Assembly: GCA_948144175.1 (NCBI GenBank)
Contig: CANXME010002327.1
Coordinates: forward strand, 1,178,001-1,242,000
Reading direction: 5' to 3'
DNA: 64,000 nt
DNA from: Closterium sp. NIES-65
Taxonomy: Eukaryota > Streptophyta > Zygnematophyceae > Desmidiales > Closteriaceae
Position numbers and translations under genes: made by a program
The notes under the pieces: model-generated
The model's database searches: none
The model's input: the letters and a program-made list of their open reading frames with translations, nothing else
Told to the model about the DNA's origin: nothing
Part shown: positions 38,937 to 48,611 of the stretch, in pieces
Numbering within the stretch: the first letter of the stretch is position 1
Layout: each line of letters begins with the position of its first letter

Positions 38937-39922
38937 TGGTATCGAGCAGGTTCCCCCGTGGGAACTGTGCCTAAGGCCCACCACATCAAGATTTTTTTTT
39001 TTCCTGCCCGAAGCGCACTTTGCCCGAGTCGCGCTCCGGGCTCTCACCTCGTCAAGCCACCCTAGCGGCCTCTACGCCCTAGCGGCCCTCTCGCCCTAGC
39101 GGCCTCCTCCTCCCTTGGCGGCCCCGCCGCCCGACTTTGCGGCCCCGACGCCCGTTAGTGCGGCCCCGCCGCCCGCATTGCGGCCCCCCCGCCCATCTTC
39201 GCGGCCCCGCCGCCCGTCTTCGTGGCCCCGCCGCCCGCATTACGGCCCCGCCGCCCTTCTTCGCGGCCCCGCCGCCCGCATTGCGGCCCCGCCGCCCGTC
39301 TTCGCGGCCCCGCCGCCCTTCTGCTCAGCGGCCCTGCCGCCCTTCTGCTCAGCGGCCTCGCCGCCCTACTCAGCGGCCCCGCCGCCCTACTCAGCGGCCC
39401 CGCCGCCCTTCTACAGCGGCCCAGCCGCCCTACTCTGCGGCCCCGCCGCCCTTCTAATCAGCGGCCCCGCCGCCCTTCTCCTGCGGCCCCGCCGCCCTAC
39501 TCAGCGGCCCCGCCGCCTTGCTCCTGCGGCCCCGCCGCTCTACTCAGCGGCCCCGCCGCCCATCTGCTGCGGCCCCGCCGCCCTTCTCAGCAACCCCGCC
39601 GCTCTCCACTCCTGCAGCGCCGCCCGAGCCGCCCGAGCCGCCTCGTCCAGCCGAGCCGCCGACCGCCGTGCCGCCTTGCACCAGCACAACCAAGCCGCCC
39701 AGCAGCAGCAGAGCAGCCGAGCCGCCCTGCCGCCGAGCCGCACTGCAGCCAAGTGGCCCGGCCGCCCACCAGCCGAGCAGCCGTGCAGCCGAGCCGCCCA
39801 ACAGCCGAGCCGCCGAGCCGCCCTCCCGCCGAGCCGCCCGAGCAGCCCAGTCCGGTGAGCACAACCCCTCTGTCACTGCAATGCCCTTCCCCTACTGCTT
39901 GCACTGCTGGTCTACTGTTGTC
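38937..39922 (+). other. GC-rich leader of K
   Basis: Conserved start GGGAACTGTGCC, GGCCCACCAC, then an array of units around GCGGCCCCGCCGCCCTTCT (39110-39590) and a second array around GCCGAGCCGCCC (39600-39850), just upstream of gag. Confidence 0.72.
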
Positions 39923-41201
39923 ATGGCTACCCCTAGTGTCCTCGCTTTTGACGCTGAGGGCCGAGCCATTGACTTTGAGGTCTGGGTCGACGACCTGCAG
40001 CTGTTCTTACAGTGCGATATGGCGGACGGTCTCTCTCTCTTTGACCTCACCTCTGGCGCCTCTCCTGCCCCTGCTGCTGATGCTGATCCCACTGTTCGCT
40101 CCCAGTGGGCCACGCGCGATGCTGCTGCACGTCTTGCTGTGCGTCGCCACCTGCCTACCACTGAGCGCGCGCACTTTAGTCAGTACAAGAGTGCTCAGAC
40201 CTTGTACGACGCTGTAGTTGCGCGCTACTCTTCCCCTGCCACTGCTGCACTGAGCCGCCTCATGCTACCGTACCTCTTCCCTGACCTTGCTGCCTTTCCA
40301 ACAGTCGCTGACCTCATTACGCACCTCCGCACTAGTGACACTCGCTACCGCGCCGCGCTTCCTGCTGAGTTCTGCGCCAAGAACCCCCCCCCCCATGTAC
40401 ATCACTCTCTATTACATAGTCACCCGCCTCCGTGACTCCCTTCGTGTAGTCAGGGACCACTTCCTCTCAGTCTGTCCCACCATTCTCACTGTTGACCTCC
40501 TAGAGAAGGCCCTCCTAGCAGCGGAGAAGAGCATAGTCACTGTAGGAGCCTCTCGTGGTGACCCTCGCACCCCCATCTTTGAGGGGTGTTCCCCTTCCCC
40601 CTTGTTGCCCTCTATCGCCTCTGCTGCTGCGGCCGACCTCGTTGGTCTTGAGTCGGTCGATGCGGCGTGTGCCCCTAGCGGGAGACGCCGCTCTGGCAAG
40701 GGCAAGGGAGGCAAGGGCGCGGGTGGAGCTAGCGGGGGTGGTGGAGGTGGCAGTGGAGGCGGCGGAGGGAGTGGGGGTGGCGGTGGGAGTGGTGGCGGGG
40801 GTGGTGGTGGTGGTGGCGGCAGCGGAGGCGGAGGCGGCGGTGGCGGTAGCGGTGGGAGCGGAGGCGGCGGTGGTGGCGGAGGTGGAGGCGGAAGTGGCGG
40901 AGGAGGTGGAGCTGGTCGGGGTGGTGCCTCGCAGCGGAGCGGCTCTGGTGGTGGTCAGCGCAAGCAGCAGCTGCAGCAGCAGCAACAACGTTCTCGGGAC
41001 ATCCCCCCTCCTCAGCAGCTCCGTGAGTGGTACACGCAGCGTCAGCGTGGTGGGGGTTTTGGTCCGTGCACCTACGTCTTTCGCTCCGGCGACCGCGTGG
41101 GTGAACAGTGTGGGGGTGCCCACCCCACCCGGCGCTGCTTTGGCCGCTTGACGGACGCTTGGCGTCAGCAGTTCCCCGAGGCTAGTGAGATCCCCCGCTG
41201 A
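39923..41201 (+). pseudogene. Family A gag (K)
   Basis: ATG 39923: MATPSVLAFDAEGRAIDFEV, VWVDDLQLFLQCDMADGL, ERAHFSQYKSAQTLYDA. The first frame (170 codons) ends at 40433-40435, shortly after an 11-base C run (40384-40394). The second frame, 40287-41201, continues with MYITLYYIVTRLRDSLRVV, LLEKALLAAEKSIVTVGASR, a glycine-rich tail (40730-40930), a glutamine run and the zinc-finger-like block CTYVFRSGDRVGEQC-GGAHPTRRC. A TGA at 41199-41201 replaces the Trp of IPRWGEL. Confidence 0.83.
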
Positions 41202-42876
41202 GGAGAGCTGTCTAGCTATCTATGATCTTAACTTTGATGCTATCCTTGCTGCCATGTATGCTGTGACTATTAGTGATGAGGGTGACTGTTACCGGTGTTT
41301 CCCGCCCGACCCGGGCATTGGTACTGCTGCGCTAGGTGCTCGTGAGGCTGCTGCTCTAGGTGCCAGCGCGTCTGCGCCCTGAGGTACTGGTGAGGCTGCG
41401 CTCTCAGGTACCGCGTCGGCTTCGGCCTCCCTCACCTTCACACTTGACTCGGGGGCTTCTCGCTCCTTCTTTCGAGACCGCACCACACTTACGCCGCTTG
41501 GTCGGCCGGTTGCAGTCTCCTTGGCTGACCCCTCTGGGGGTCCTGTCCTCTCTCACTTCTCCACTGTCCTCCCGTGTCCGGCTGCCCCCTCGGGCACCTT
41601 GTCTGGTCTGTACCTCCCCTCGTTCTCGACGAACTTGGTGAGTGGTGCTGACCTGCAGGATGCAGAGGTTCACCAGTTCACTCCTGCGAGTCAGCGGGTG
41701 ACCCACTGCTCGGACGCCCGCACAGGCCAACACCTGGCCACGTTTTCGCGTCGGCCGGGGTCGAGCCTCTACACCCTGACCACTGGGTCTCCTCCTGTCC
41801 CTGCGTCTGGCCAGGTAGCTGCGCCGGGTCAGGTGTTTGCTGCTGCGTCCAGGTCTGGTCTTGAGTCTGCTCCCTGCTCGTGTCGCCTCCTGCCTCACGA
41901 GACTCTCCTGTGGCACCACCGTCTTGGCCACCCCTCCCTGCCTCGTCTTCGGGGCATGGCTTCCCGTGTCCTTGTCTCTGGTCTTCCCCGGTCCCTCCCT
42001 CCCCTTCCTTCAGGGCCTGGTCCTTCCTGTGGCCCTTGTGTCGAGGGGCGGCTCCGAGCTGCCCCTCACTCCTCTCAGTTTCCCCCGACAGAGGCTCCAC
42101 TGCAGACGCTTCACATGGACGTGTGGGGCCCGGCCCGCGTCCGTGGACAGGGTCACGAGCGCTACTTCCTGCTGGTGGTTGATGACTACTCGCGTTACAC
42201 CACGGTCTTCCCCTTGCGCAGCAAGGGTGATGTCACTGAGGTGTTGATCGACTGGATCCGCGCAGCTCGTCTCCAGCTGAGGAGGAGCTTCGGCTCGGAC
42301 TTTCCTGTTCTGCGTCTGCACTCTAACCGAGGTAGAGAGTTCTCCTCTGCCCTTCTGCAAGCCTACTGTCATGCGCGAGGCATCCGCCAGACCTTCACGC
42401 TTCCGGACTCTCCACAGCAAAATGGGATTGCTGAGCGCCGCATTGGCATGGTTATGGACGTCGCTCGTACGTCCATGATGCATGCGGCTGCCCCCCATTT
42501 TCTGTGGCCGTTTGCGGTTCGGTACCCGGCGCATCAGATCAACCTTCACCCCAGGGTCTCCCGGCCGGAGACCTCCCCAGCTTTACTGTGGACGGGGAAG
42601 GTCGGCGATGCGTCTGGGTTCCGTGTCTGGGGATCTCGGGCGTTTGTCCGCGACTTGTCTGCGGACAAGCTGTCCCCTCGTGCTGCTCCCTATGTCTTCC
42701 TTGGCTTCTCCCCTAATGCACCAAATGGCAGTTCTACCACCCCTTCTCTCGTCGTGTTCTGTCCTCTCAGGACGTCACGTTCGACGAGTCTGTCCCCTAC
42801 TACCGCCTCTTCCCCTACCGCACTCCTTCCCTCCCCCCACCTCCGCACTTCCTTGTGCCAGGTCCCCCCCCGGTAG
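41202..42876 (+). pseudogene. Family A protease and integrase (K)
   Basis: Protease motif FTLDSGASRSFF is near 41440, after a TGA at about 41380. Frame 41521-42876 (451 codons) covers the integrase: LLWHHRLGHPSLPRLRGM, CGPCVEG, first Asp LHMDVWGPARVRG, second site LHSNRGREF (Asp to Asn, as in H), Glu NGIAERRIGMVMD, then FRVWGSRAFVRDLSADKL. A frameshift at about 42720 precedes RLFPYRTPSLPPPP. Confidence 0.84.
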
Positions 42877-44220
42877 AGCCCCTTCTCCCTCAAGGTCCTG
42901 CCCCTTCACGTGTGTCCCAGGTAGACGCGGTCGAGCCGGTCGAGGTTGCTGGTGACTCTGGTACTGCTGCGGGTGCTGAGCATGGGGGTGCTGACTCTGG
43001 GGGTGCTACGCGCGTGGGTGCTGAGCCTGGGGGTGCTGAGCCTGGGGGTGTTGCGACTGGGGGTGCTAAGCCTGGGGGTGCTGAGCTTGGGGGTACTGCG
43101 ACTGGGGGTGCTGAGCCTGGGGGTGCTGAGCGTGGGGGTGCTACGTCAGGAGCTACTGAGCCAGGGGGTGCTGCGTTTGGAGCTACTGAGCCTGGAGGTG
43201 TGGAGCCTGCGGCCGCTGGACCTCCCCTTGTGGCGTCTGGCGGTGCTGGGCCTGGAGGTTCTCTGGGTGCTTCGTCTCGGCGGGAGCCACTCTCTCCACA
43301 GGAGCTGCGCGAGTGATTTGCCCGCCGCTGGAGGCGTACTGCTAGAGCTGGAGCTTCTTCGGCCGCTGAAGGTGCTGGTGCCGCCGGTCCTGGGGGTGCT
43401 TGTCCTGGGAGTGCTCGAGCTGCTGGGCCTGCGGGTCCGACTGGAGCTGGAGCTGCTGAGGGTGTTGGTGCTGAGACTACTGCTGTCAGTCCTGGCGGTG
43501 GTCCTGCTGCGGGTGCTGCTGGTGCTGCTGGAGGTCATGCAGGTGGAGGTGCTGTTGGCGCTGGTGCTGCCGCTGAGGGTGCTCGTGCTATCCCTGCTGT
43601 GTCTGAAGTTGCCGCGCGGCCTTGGTCGTACTTCGTTCCGCTCCTGCAGCAAGTTCTTGGTCCTTCTACTCCTCTAGAGTGTCCACCGCTTGTCCAGTCA
43701 AAGTCACAGTTAGAGCCCGCCTCCCCACTGCCTGCTCCCTCTCCTTACACTGGTCCTACTGGAGGTCTTGCTGAGCGTCGTGAGCCTGCATCTCGTCCCG
43801 CGTAACCTGTTCGTGCTGCTCGAGCTAGTGGTCGCGGTTCGCGTCAGCGTCCTCGACCTGTTCCTCGCGCGCACCGGATGTCTCTGCGTCCGTCCACTGC
43901 TCCTCTGCATGTCCCTTTGCCTTCTCCCCCTGCTTCGTCTCTTCTTGCGCTTGCCGACCCGAAGTCGGACTCTCTTCGTGCTGCCAGTCCTACTGTCACG
44001 CGTCTCCTTGCTACTGTCGTCACTGACCCCTCTTTTGAGTCCACTGCTGCGTCTGCGCTTGTTGCTGAGCTCGTCGACTTTGCTGCTCGCTATCGTCTAG
44101 ACTACGCTGCTAGTCTTGTTGCTGAGTCTGCGTCTGTCTGTCCTTCGTCCGTCCGGGGTCAGTATGCTCTTGGCACGGACGTCCTTGAGGACAGGCAGGA
44201 GGAGTTCTAGTGTCTGGCTG
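42877..44220 (+). pseudogene. Family A hinge (K)
   Basis: Includes GGAEPGGVATGGAKPGG-type repeats (42985-43200), SRREPLSPQELRE followed by TGA at 43314, RPWSYFVPLLQQVLGPSTPL (about 43615) and SPYTGPTGGLAERREPASR. Frame 43878-44210 carries DPSFESTAASALVAELVDFA, RGQYALGTDVLEDRQEEF and ends in TAG at 44208-44210. Confidence 0.8.
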
Positions 44221-45109
44221 CGGCTTCACCTCATCTCGCGTCCGTACTGCTTGCCCCTGAGGGAGACCCGGATGCACAAGACATCCCGACTCCGCGCTCT
44301 TACGCGGAGGCCGTAGAGGGTCCCTACTCCTCTCAGTGGCAGGCAGCTATGGATGCAGAGATGGCTTCCTGGAAGTCCACAGGCACCTACGCTGACGCGG
44401 TTCCCCCTCCTGGGGCGAACATCATCAGTGGCATGTGGATCTTCAGGGTGAAGTAGCCGCCGGGCTCTTCACCTGTCTTCAAGGCGCGGTACGTCGCTCA
44501 TGGCTTCAGTCAGCGGCAAGGACTTGACTACTTTGAGACCTTCTCTCCCACCCCGAAGATGACCACTCTTCGGGTGCTACTGCACATAGCCGCTCAGCGC
44601 GACTACGAGGTTCAGTCTCTTGACTTTGGCACTGCTTTCTTGCAGGGTAGCCTGCACGAGGAGATCTAGCTGCGCCGCCCACCTGGCTTCACTGGGACTT
44701 TCCCTCCTGGCACCCAGTGGAGCCTCCGACGGCCAGTCTACGGTCTCCGCCAAGCACCGCGTGAGTGGCACAACACACTGAGGACTACGCTTGTGGCTCT
44801 TGGGTTTGCTCCCTCTACTGCTGACCCGTCGTTGTTTCTGCGCACCGACACTTCTCTGCCGCCGTTCTACATCCTCGTGTACGTCGACGACTTGGTCTTT
44901 GCCACAGCGGACACTGCAGGACTCGCCTACGTGAAGTCCGAGCTGCAGAAGAGACACACGTGCACAGACCTGGGTGAACTGCGCAGCTACCTTGGCTTGC
45001 AGATCACCCGGGACAGAGCACAGCGCACCATTACCCTGACTTAGTCACACATGGTGCAGCACGTCCTTCAGTGCTTCAGCTTCACGTACTCCTCGCCTCA
45101 GGACACTCC
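44221..45109 (+). pseudogene. Family A reverse transcriptase (K)
   Basis: Readable RT in one frame with four in-frame stops: YAEAVEGPYSSQWQAAMDAE, GANIISGMWIFRVK then TAG, FKARYVAHGFSQ, TPKMTTLRVLLHI, FLQGSLHEEI then TAG, LRRPPGFTGTFPPGTQWSL, catalytic YILVYVDDLVFATAD (intact) and CTDLGELRSYLGLQITRD, with TAG at about 45043. It is interrupted after FTYSSPQDTP by the TRIM. Confidence 0.85.
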
Positions 45110-45717
45110 TGTCAGTAGATCTGCACTGTGGATGCCCGATCGATCCTACGGGGGGTTACAGACTTGTTGTCATGGGGGGTTATGGGCGCACTGACCCGCT
45201 ACTTATCAAGCCCTTTTATCCCTATGGTCTAGTGGTTGGGATTCTGACATGGTATCAGAGCGGTCTCGGGTTCGATTCCCGGTGTATGCACATGTAGGCC
45301 GTTGCCGCTGTGCTTAGTCCTGGGCCTCCCACTGTGGGGGGGTGTCAGTAGATCTGCACTGTGGATGCCCGATTGATCCTGGAGAGGGTTACAGGCGCGT
45401 TCGCCTGGGGGGTTATGGGCGCATTGACCCGCTACTTAACAAGCCCTTCTATCCCAATGGTCTAGTGACTGGGATTCTGACATGTTGTCAGAGTGGTCTC
45501 GGGTTCGAATCCCGGTGTATGCACATGTAGGCCGTTGCCGCTGTGCTCAGTCCTGGGCCTCCAAGTGTGGGGGGGTGTGAGTAGATCTGCACTGTGGATG
45601 CCCGATCGATCCTACGGGGGGTTACAGGCGTGTTTGCCTGGGGGGTTATGGGCGCACTCTGACCCGCTACTTAACAAGCCCTTTTATCCCAATAGTCTAG
45701 TGGCTGGGATTCTGACA
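45110..45717 (+). mobile_element. Three-LTR TRIM element
   Basis: Flanked by TSD ACTCC (45105-45109 and 45718-45722). LTR copies are 45110-45249 (140 bp), 45343-45482 (140) and 45576-45717 (142), each TGTCAG/TGTGAG...ATTCTGACA. Two identical-length internal domains (93 bp each, 45250-45342 and 45483-45575) separate them. Each internal domain starts with a primer site (TGGTATCAGAGCGG, perfect in copy 1; TGTTGTCAGAGTGG in copy 2) and ends in a G-rich tract (CTGTGGGGGGG / AGTGTGGGGGGG). There is no coding capacity. The size and signals define a terminal-repeat retrotransposon in miniature, here as an LTR-int-LTR-int-LTR tandem. Confidence 0.93.
45225..45279 (+). promoter_or_regulatory. tRNA-like Pol III A and B boxes across the TRIM LTR/primer-site junction
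   Basis: A box TGGTCTAGTGG at 45225-45235 and B box GGTTCGATTCC at 45269-45279 both match the eukaryotic consensus (TRGYNNANNNG, GGTTCGANNCC), 33 bp apart, within the spacing seen in tRNA genes. Between them, TCTGA-CATGGTA-TCAGA (45243-45259) is a perfect 5-bp stem with a 7-nt loop, and TCGGG-TTCGATT-CCCGG (45266-45282) is a T arm. A 7-bp acceptor stem is not formed by the flanks, so this is not a functional tRNA gene. The second unit has A box TGGTCTAGTGA and B box GGTTCGAATCC (45502-45512). Pol III activity is inferred, not shown. Confidence 0.6.
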
Positions 45718-45722
45718 ACTCC

Positions 45723-46419
45723 TCTGTCTAATCGCCACTTGCTCTCAGCTCTGCCTTCGGATGAGTCCGTAGAGCCGAGTGGCCCATACCCAGAAGTTGT
45801 TGGCTGCCTCATGTACCTAATGACCTGCACACGACCTGACCTTGCATACCCTCTTAGCATCTTGGCATGCTATGTTGCTCCTGGGAGACACCGACCAGAG
45901 CACATGGCTGCAGCAAAGAGGGTGTTGCGCTACTTGTGCGGTACGTCAGGCATGGGGCTAGTGCTTGGAGGGCGATGTCGAGTGGTCCTCACAGGTCACG
46001 CAGACGCTTCTTGGGCTGACGACCAGGCTACGCAGCGGTCGTCACAGGGTTACACCTTCAGCCTTGGTTCCGGCTCTGTCTCGTGGTGGTCTACCCGCTC
46101 TTCTTCTGATCTCGGCTTGAGTTGTGAGGCAGAGATCTACGCGGGGGCCATGGCTGCACAGGAGCTACGGTGGTTCACCTACTTGCTGACTGACCTAGGA
46201 GAGCCGCCTCGTTCTCCTCCAGTTCTGTACATTGACAACAAGGCCATGCTGGCCTTGTGTCGGGAGCACAGACGGGAGCACAGAACGAAGCACATTGCTC
46301 TTTGCTACTTCCTTGCTCGTGAGCTGCAGCAGTGTGGTCAGTTGCACCTTGCTTACGTGGCCTCTGAGGCCAACATTGCTGATATCTTTACCAAGGCACT
46401 TCCACGTGGTGATCATTAG
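45723..46419 (+). pseudogene. Family A RNase H (K)
   Basis: Continues after the TRIM: SALPSDESVEPSGPYPEVVG, CLMYLMTCTRPDLAYPLSIL, AAKRVLRYLCGTSGMGLVLG, then RNase H acidic blocks HADASWADDQATQRSSQGY, GLSCEAEIYAGAMAAQELRW, LYIDNKAMLAL, and ANIADIFTKALPRGDH with TAG at 46417. The domain is open over its whole length; only the TRIM upstream disconnects it. Confidence 0.86.
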
Positions 46420-46674
46420 CGCTTTTGTACGATGCTAGGTCTTGTGCCTACTTGGCTTCACTTGCTCACTCCTTGACCTTGCTTGTACTGTGATCTTTCT
46501 ATACCTGCACTTTCCTGTTTACCTTTATATATGAATCTTGCATGTGAACTGGCCTTTTGGCCTTGCTCTTGTGCTCGGATTGTGTGGTGACGTTGTGATC
46601 CACCCTGAGCTTGCTTTGCTTTGCTTGACTGGTCTTGTGACCTCTTGTTCTCCCCCACTTTACCTATGGGGGTG
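46420..46674 (+). other. 3' UTR and purine tract of K
   Basis: Family A 3' UTR (GTGCCTAC, CACTTGCTCACTCC, TATATATGAAT, CATGTGAACTGGCC), ending TTTACCTATGGGGGTG directly before the LTR. It is the plus-strand counterpart of the CACCCCCATAGG blocks beside the minus-strand elements. Confidence 0.75.
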
Positions 46675-46798
46675 TGTCAAACTTATATGCTATAGTCTGT
46701 GTAGGCTGTAGTGGGGTAAACAATATGGGGTACAACATTTCTTGGTTTTCCTACTTGTACCCACCTCTTTCCTAGTTCATTCATTCCTCATTTCTTCA
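46675..46798 (+). repeat. 3' LTR of K
   Basis: TGTCAAACTTATATGC...CATTTCTTCA, 124 bp (the end could be 46800). It is closer to the LTRs of element D than to K's own left LTR. It abuts the truncated minus-strand element B2. Confidence 0.8.
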
Positions 46799-46800
46799 CA

Positions 46801-48025
46801 GCCCCAATGCTGGTCGCTCCTCACCGTGAGGCCGCTCCCCAACTTCATGCAGGCGAACGCAATGTCCGGCCTTGTCATTGTCGCCACGAACTGCAGCGAG
46901 CTGACCTTCTACCGGTACTCCTCCTTGCACTCCTGGGACTCCTCGTCGTCGAATGTCAGCTCAGCGTAGGTGTCGACAGAGACCGGCGTCTTCGGGACTC
47001 GACCGCCCTCCTCCTCGTCGATGAAGCGCCTGCGCAGCTTGTCAGCGTAGCCGTGCTGGTGCAGCCACAACTTCCTGGCCCGCCTATCGCACACGATCTC
47101 CACCCTAAGGTACTTCACCATCGGCAAGATCTCGCGCAGCTTGAAGGTGGCCTCTAGCAGCTCCTTCAACTCTTTCAGCATCGCGGTGCCACTGCTGGCG
47201 GCGAGCAGGTTGTCAACGTAAACCAGCACCCAGCAGGTCTCTCCGTTGTCGGCGGCCTTGAAATAGAGTGCCTCGTCGACCTGGCTCTTCTTCCAGCCAG
47301 CGCCCTGCAGCACACCGTCGAGAGCCCTGTACCACAGTTGCGGCGACTCCTTCAGCTCGTAGAGGCTCTTCAACAACTTACACACCCGGCAGGTCCCGTC
47401 GTCGAAGTAGTCCGGCTGGTACATGTAGAGCACCCTGTCAAGCTTGCTCTACAGAAAAGTGTTCTTCATGTCGAGCTGCATTAGGCTGAGGTTGAGGACG
47501 GCGACAATGCTAAGGAAGATCCTCAGCATGAGCGTAGCTGCTCACCGGCGAGTACGTCTCGTCGTAGTCGGCACCGTACACGTGCGTGAAGCCCTTCACA
47601 ACCAGCCTCGCCTTCTCTTGCTCGACGGTGTCGTCGATGCGGTACTTGGTTGTCAGCACCCGCCGGTTCTTCATGATGTTCACCCCGCGTGGGCATTCGA
47701 TCAGCTCCCAAGTCCCCATACGGATGAGGCTGCGGATCTCTTCTTCCATGACGGCCTTCACCGCCTCGCCCTTCCAGCTCGACAACGCCTCCTTCACCGT
47801 AATCTTGGCGATGTCCTAGCGGTGTTCAGGGTCGGCATGCATGTCGGGGTCGAGCTCCGGCAGGTGTTCATCCTCCTCAGCATCGTCGTAGTTGTCGTCG
47901 ACCTCGTTGTACACCGTGGTGAAGGCAGCTAGCGGTAGGCAGGCGTGGAAGCTCAGCCGCTTCGGTGGCCGTCGAGCTCGACTTGTGCGTCGCAGCTCAG
48001 GCTTCGTGATCGGCACTTCCACCAC
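46801..48025 (-). pseudogene. Family B reverse transcriptase (B2)
   Basis: RT in at least three frames: 48025-47816 (PELRRTSRARRPPKRLSFHA), 47797-47510 (MKEALSSWKGEAVKAVMEEE, RNRRVLTTKYRIDD-like, LVVKGFTHVYGADYDETYSP) and 47433-46909 (YFDDGTCRVCKLLKSLYELK, WYRALDGVLQGAGWKKSQVD). The catalytic strand reads CWVLVYVDNLLAASS: the second Asp of YVDD is Asn (GAC to AAC). The frame is cut at 46801 before RNase H. Confidence 0.83.
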
Positions 48026-48611
48026 GTCGCTGTCGATGGACTACTCACCCGTCGACTGCTCCTCTTCCTCGTCCACGTCATCGTTGTCAACCAGCTGCTT
48101 CGGCCCTTTGACCAACTGCTCACCTGCTACTGACTTCGACAATTCCCCTGTCGACTGCCCCGGCTGCTGCTCCCCTGTCGGCTGCACTGCTGCTGTTGCC
48201 AACTATTCGACCGGCTCCTTTGTCTGCTGCTCCCCTGTCGTCGATGGCTTCCCATCGTGGTCGGCGAGCTTGGCGCCTTGTCGATCGCCGGCGATGCCAT
48301 GTGCCGGGGCCACAGGCGGCGCCTCAATGCTCCCCTCATTGTCGATGGTTGACATAGGTGCGACACAGGCCGATCTACGACGGGGAAGGGAGGAGCAAGG
48401 ACAGGGGGAGGTGGAAGAACCTCCACAACATCCTCATCAGCAGGCTCGTCGACGTCGGCGAGCAGTGAAATCGTCGGCGAGCAGTGAAATGTCTGTCGGC
48501 GGGTGTGCCTGCGTCCACCCCGACGTCGGCCCATACCTCCAACGACAGCGTCTCGTAGAAGATCACCTCGACCGACGTGACCACCTTGTTGTTGGTCAGG
48601 TCAAGCACCTC

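Larger units (their letters stand above)
38816..46798 (+). mobile_element. Copia family A element K, full span with TRIM insertion
   Basis: LTR 38816-38936, leader, gag 39923, protease, integrase, hinge, RT (interrupted by the TRIM 45110-45717), RNase H to 46419, 3' UTR, LTR 46675-46798. It is the only copy here with all domains in order. Stops (41200, 44208, about 44456, 44668, 45043 among others) and frameshifts make it inactive. The two LTRs are clearly divergent and no matching TSD is visible (GATTT before the left LTR, GCCCC after the right), so it may be a recombinant of two insertions. Confidence 0.85.

Noticed and set aside
45250..45299. A genuine tRNA gene at the TRIM.
   Set aside because: The D-, anticodon- and T-like arms are present but the acceptor strands do not pair, loop position 33 is A rather than U, and the anticodon-arm sequence is the LTR terminus plus primer site.
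45110..45717. A CRISPR-like array from the regularly spaced repeats.
   Set aside because: Repeats are 140 bp LTRs with identical-length internal domains, in eukaryotic retroelement context, with TSD and primer sites.
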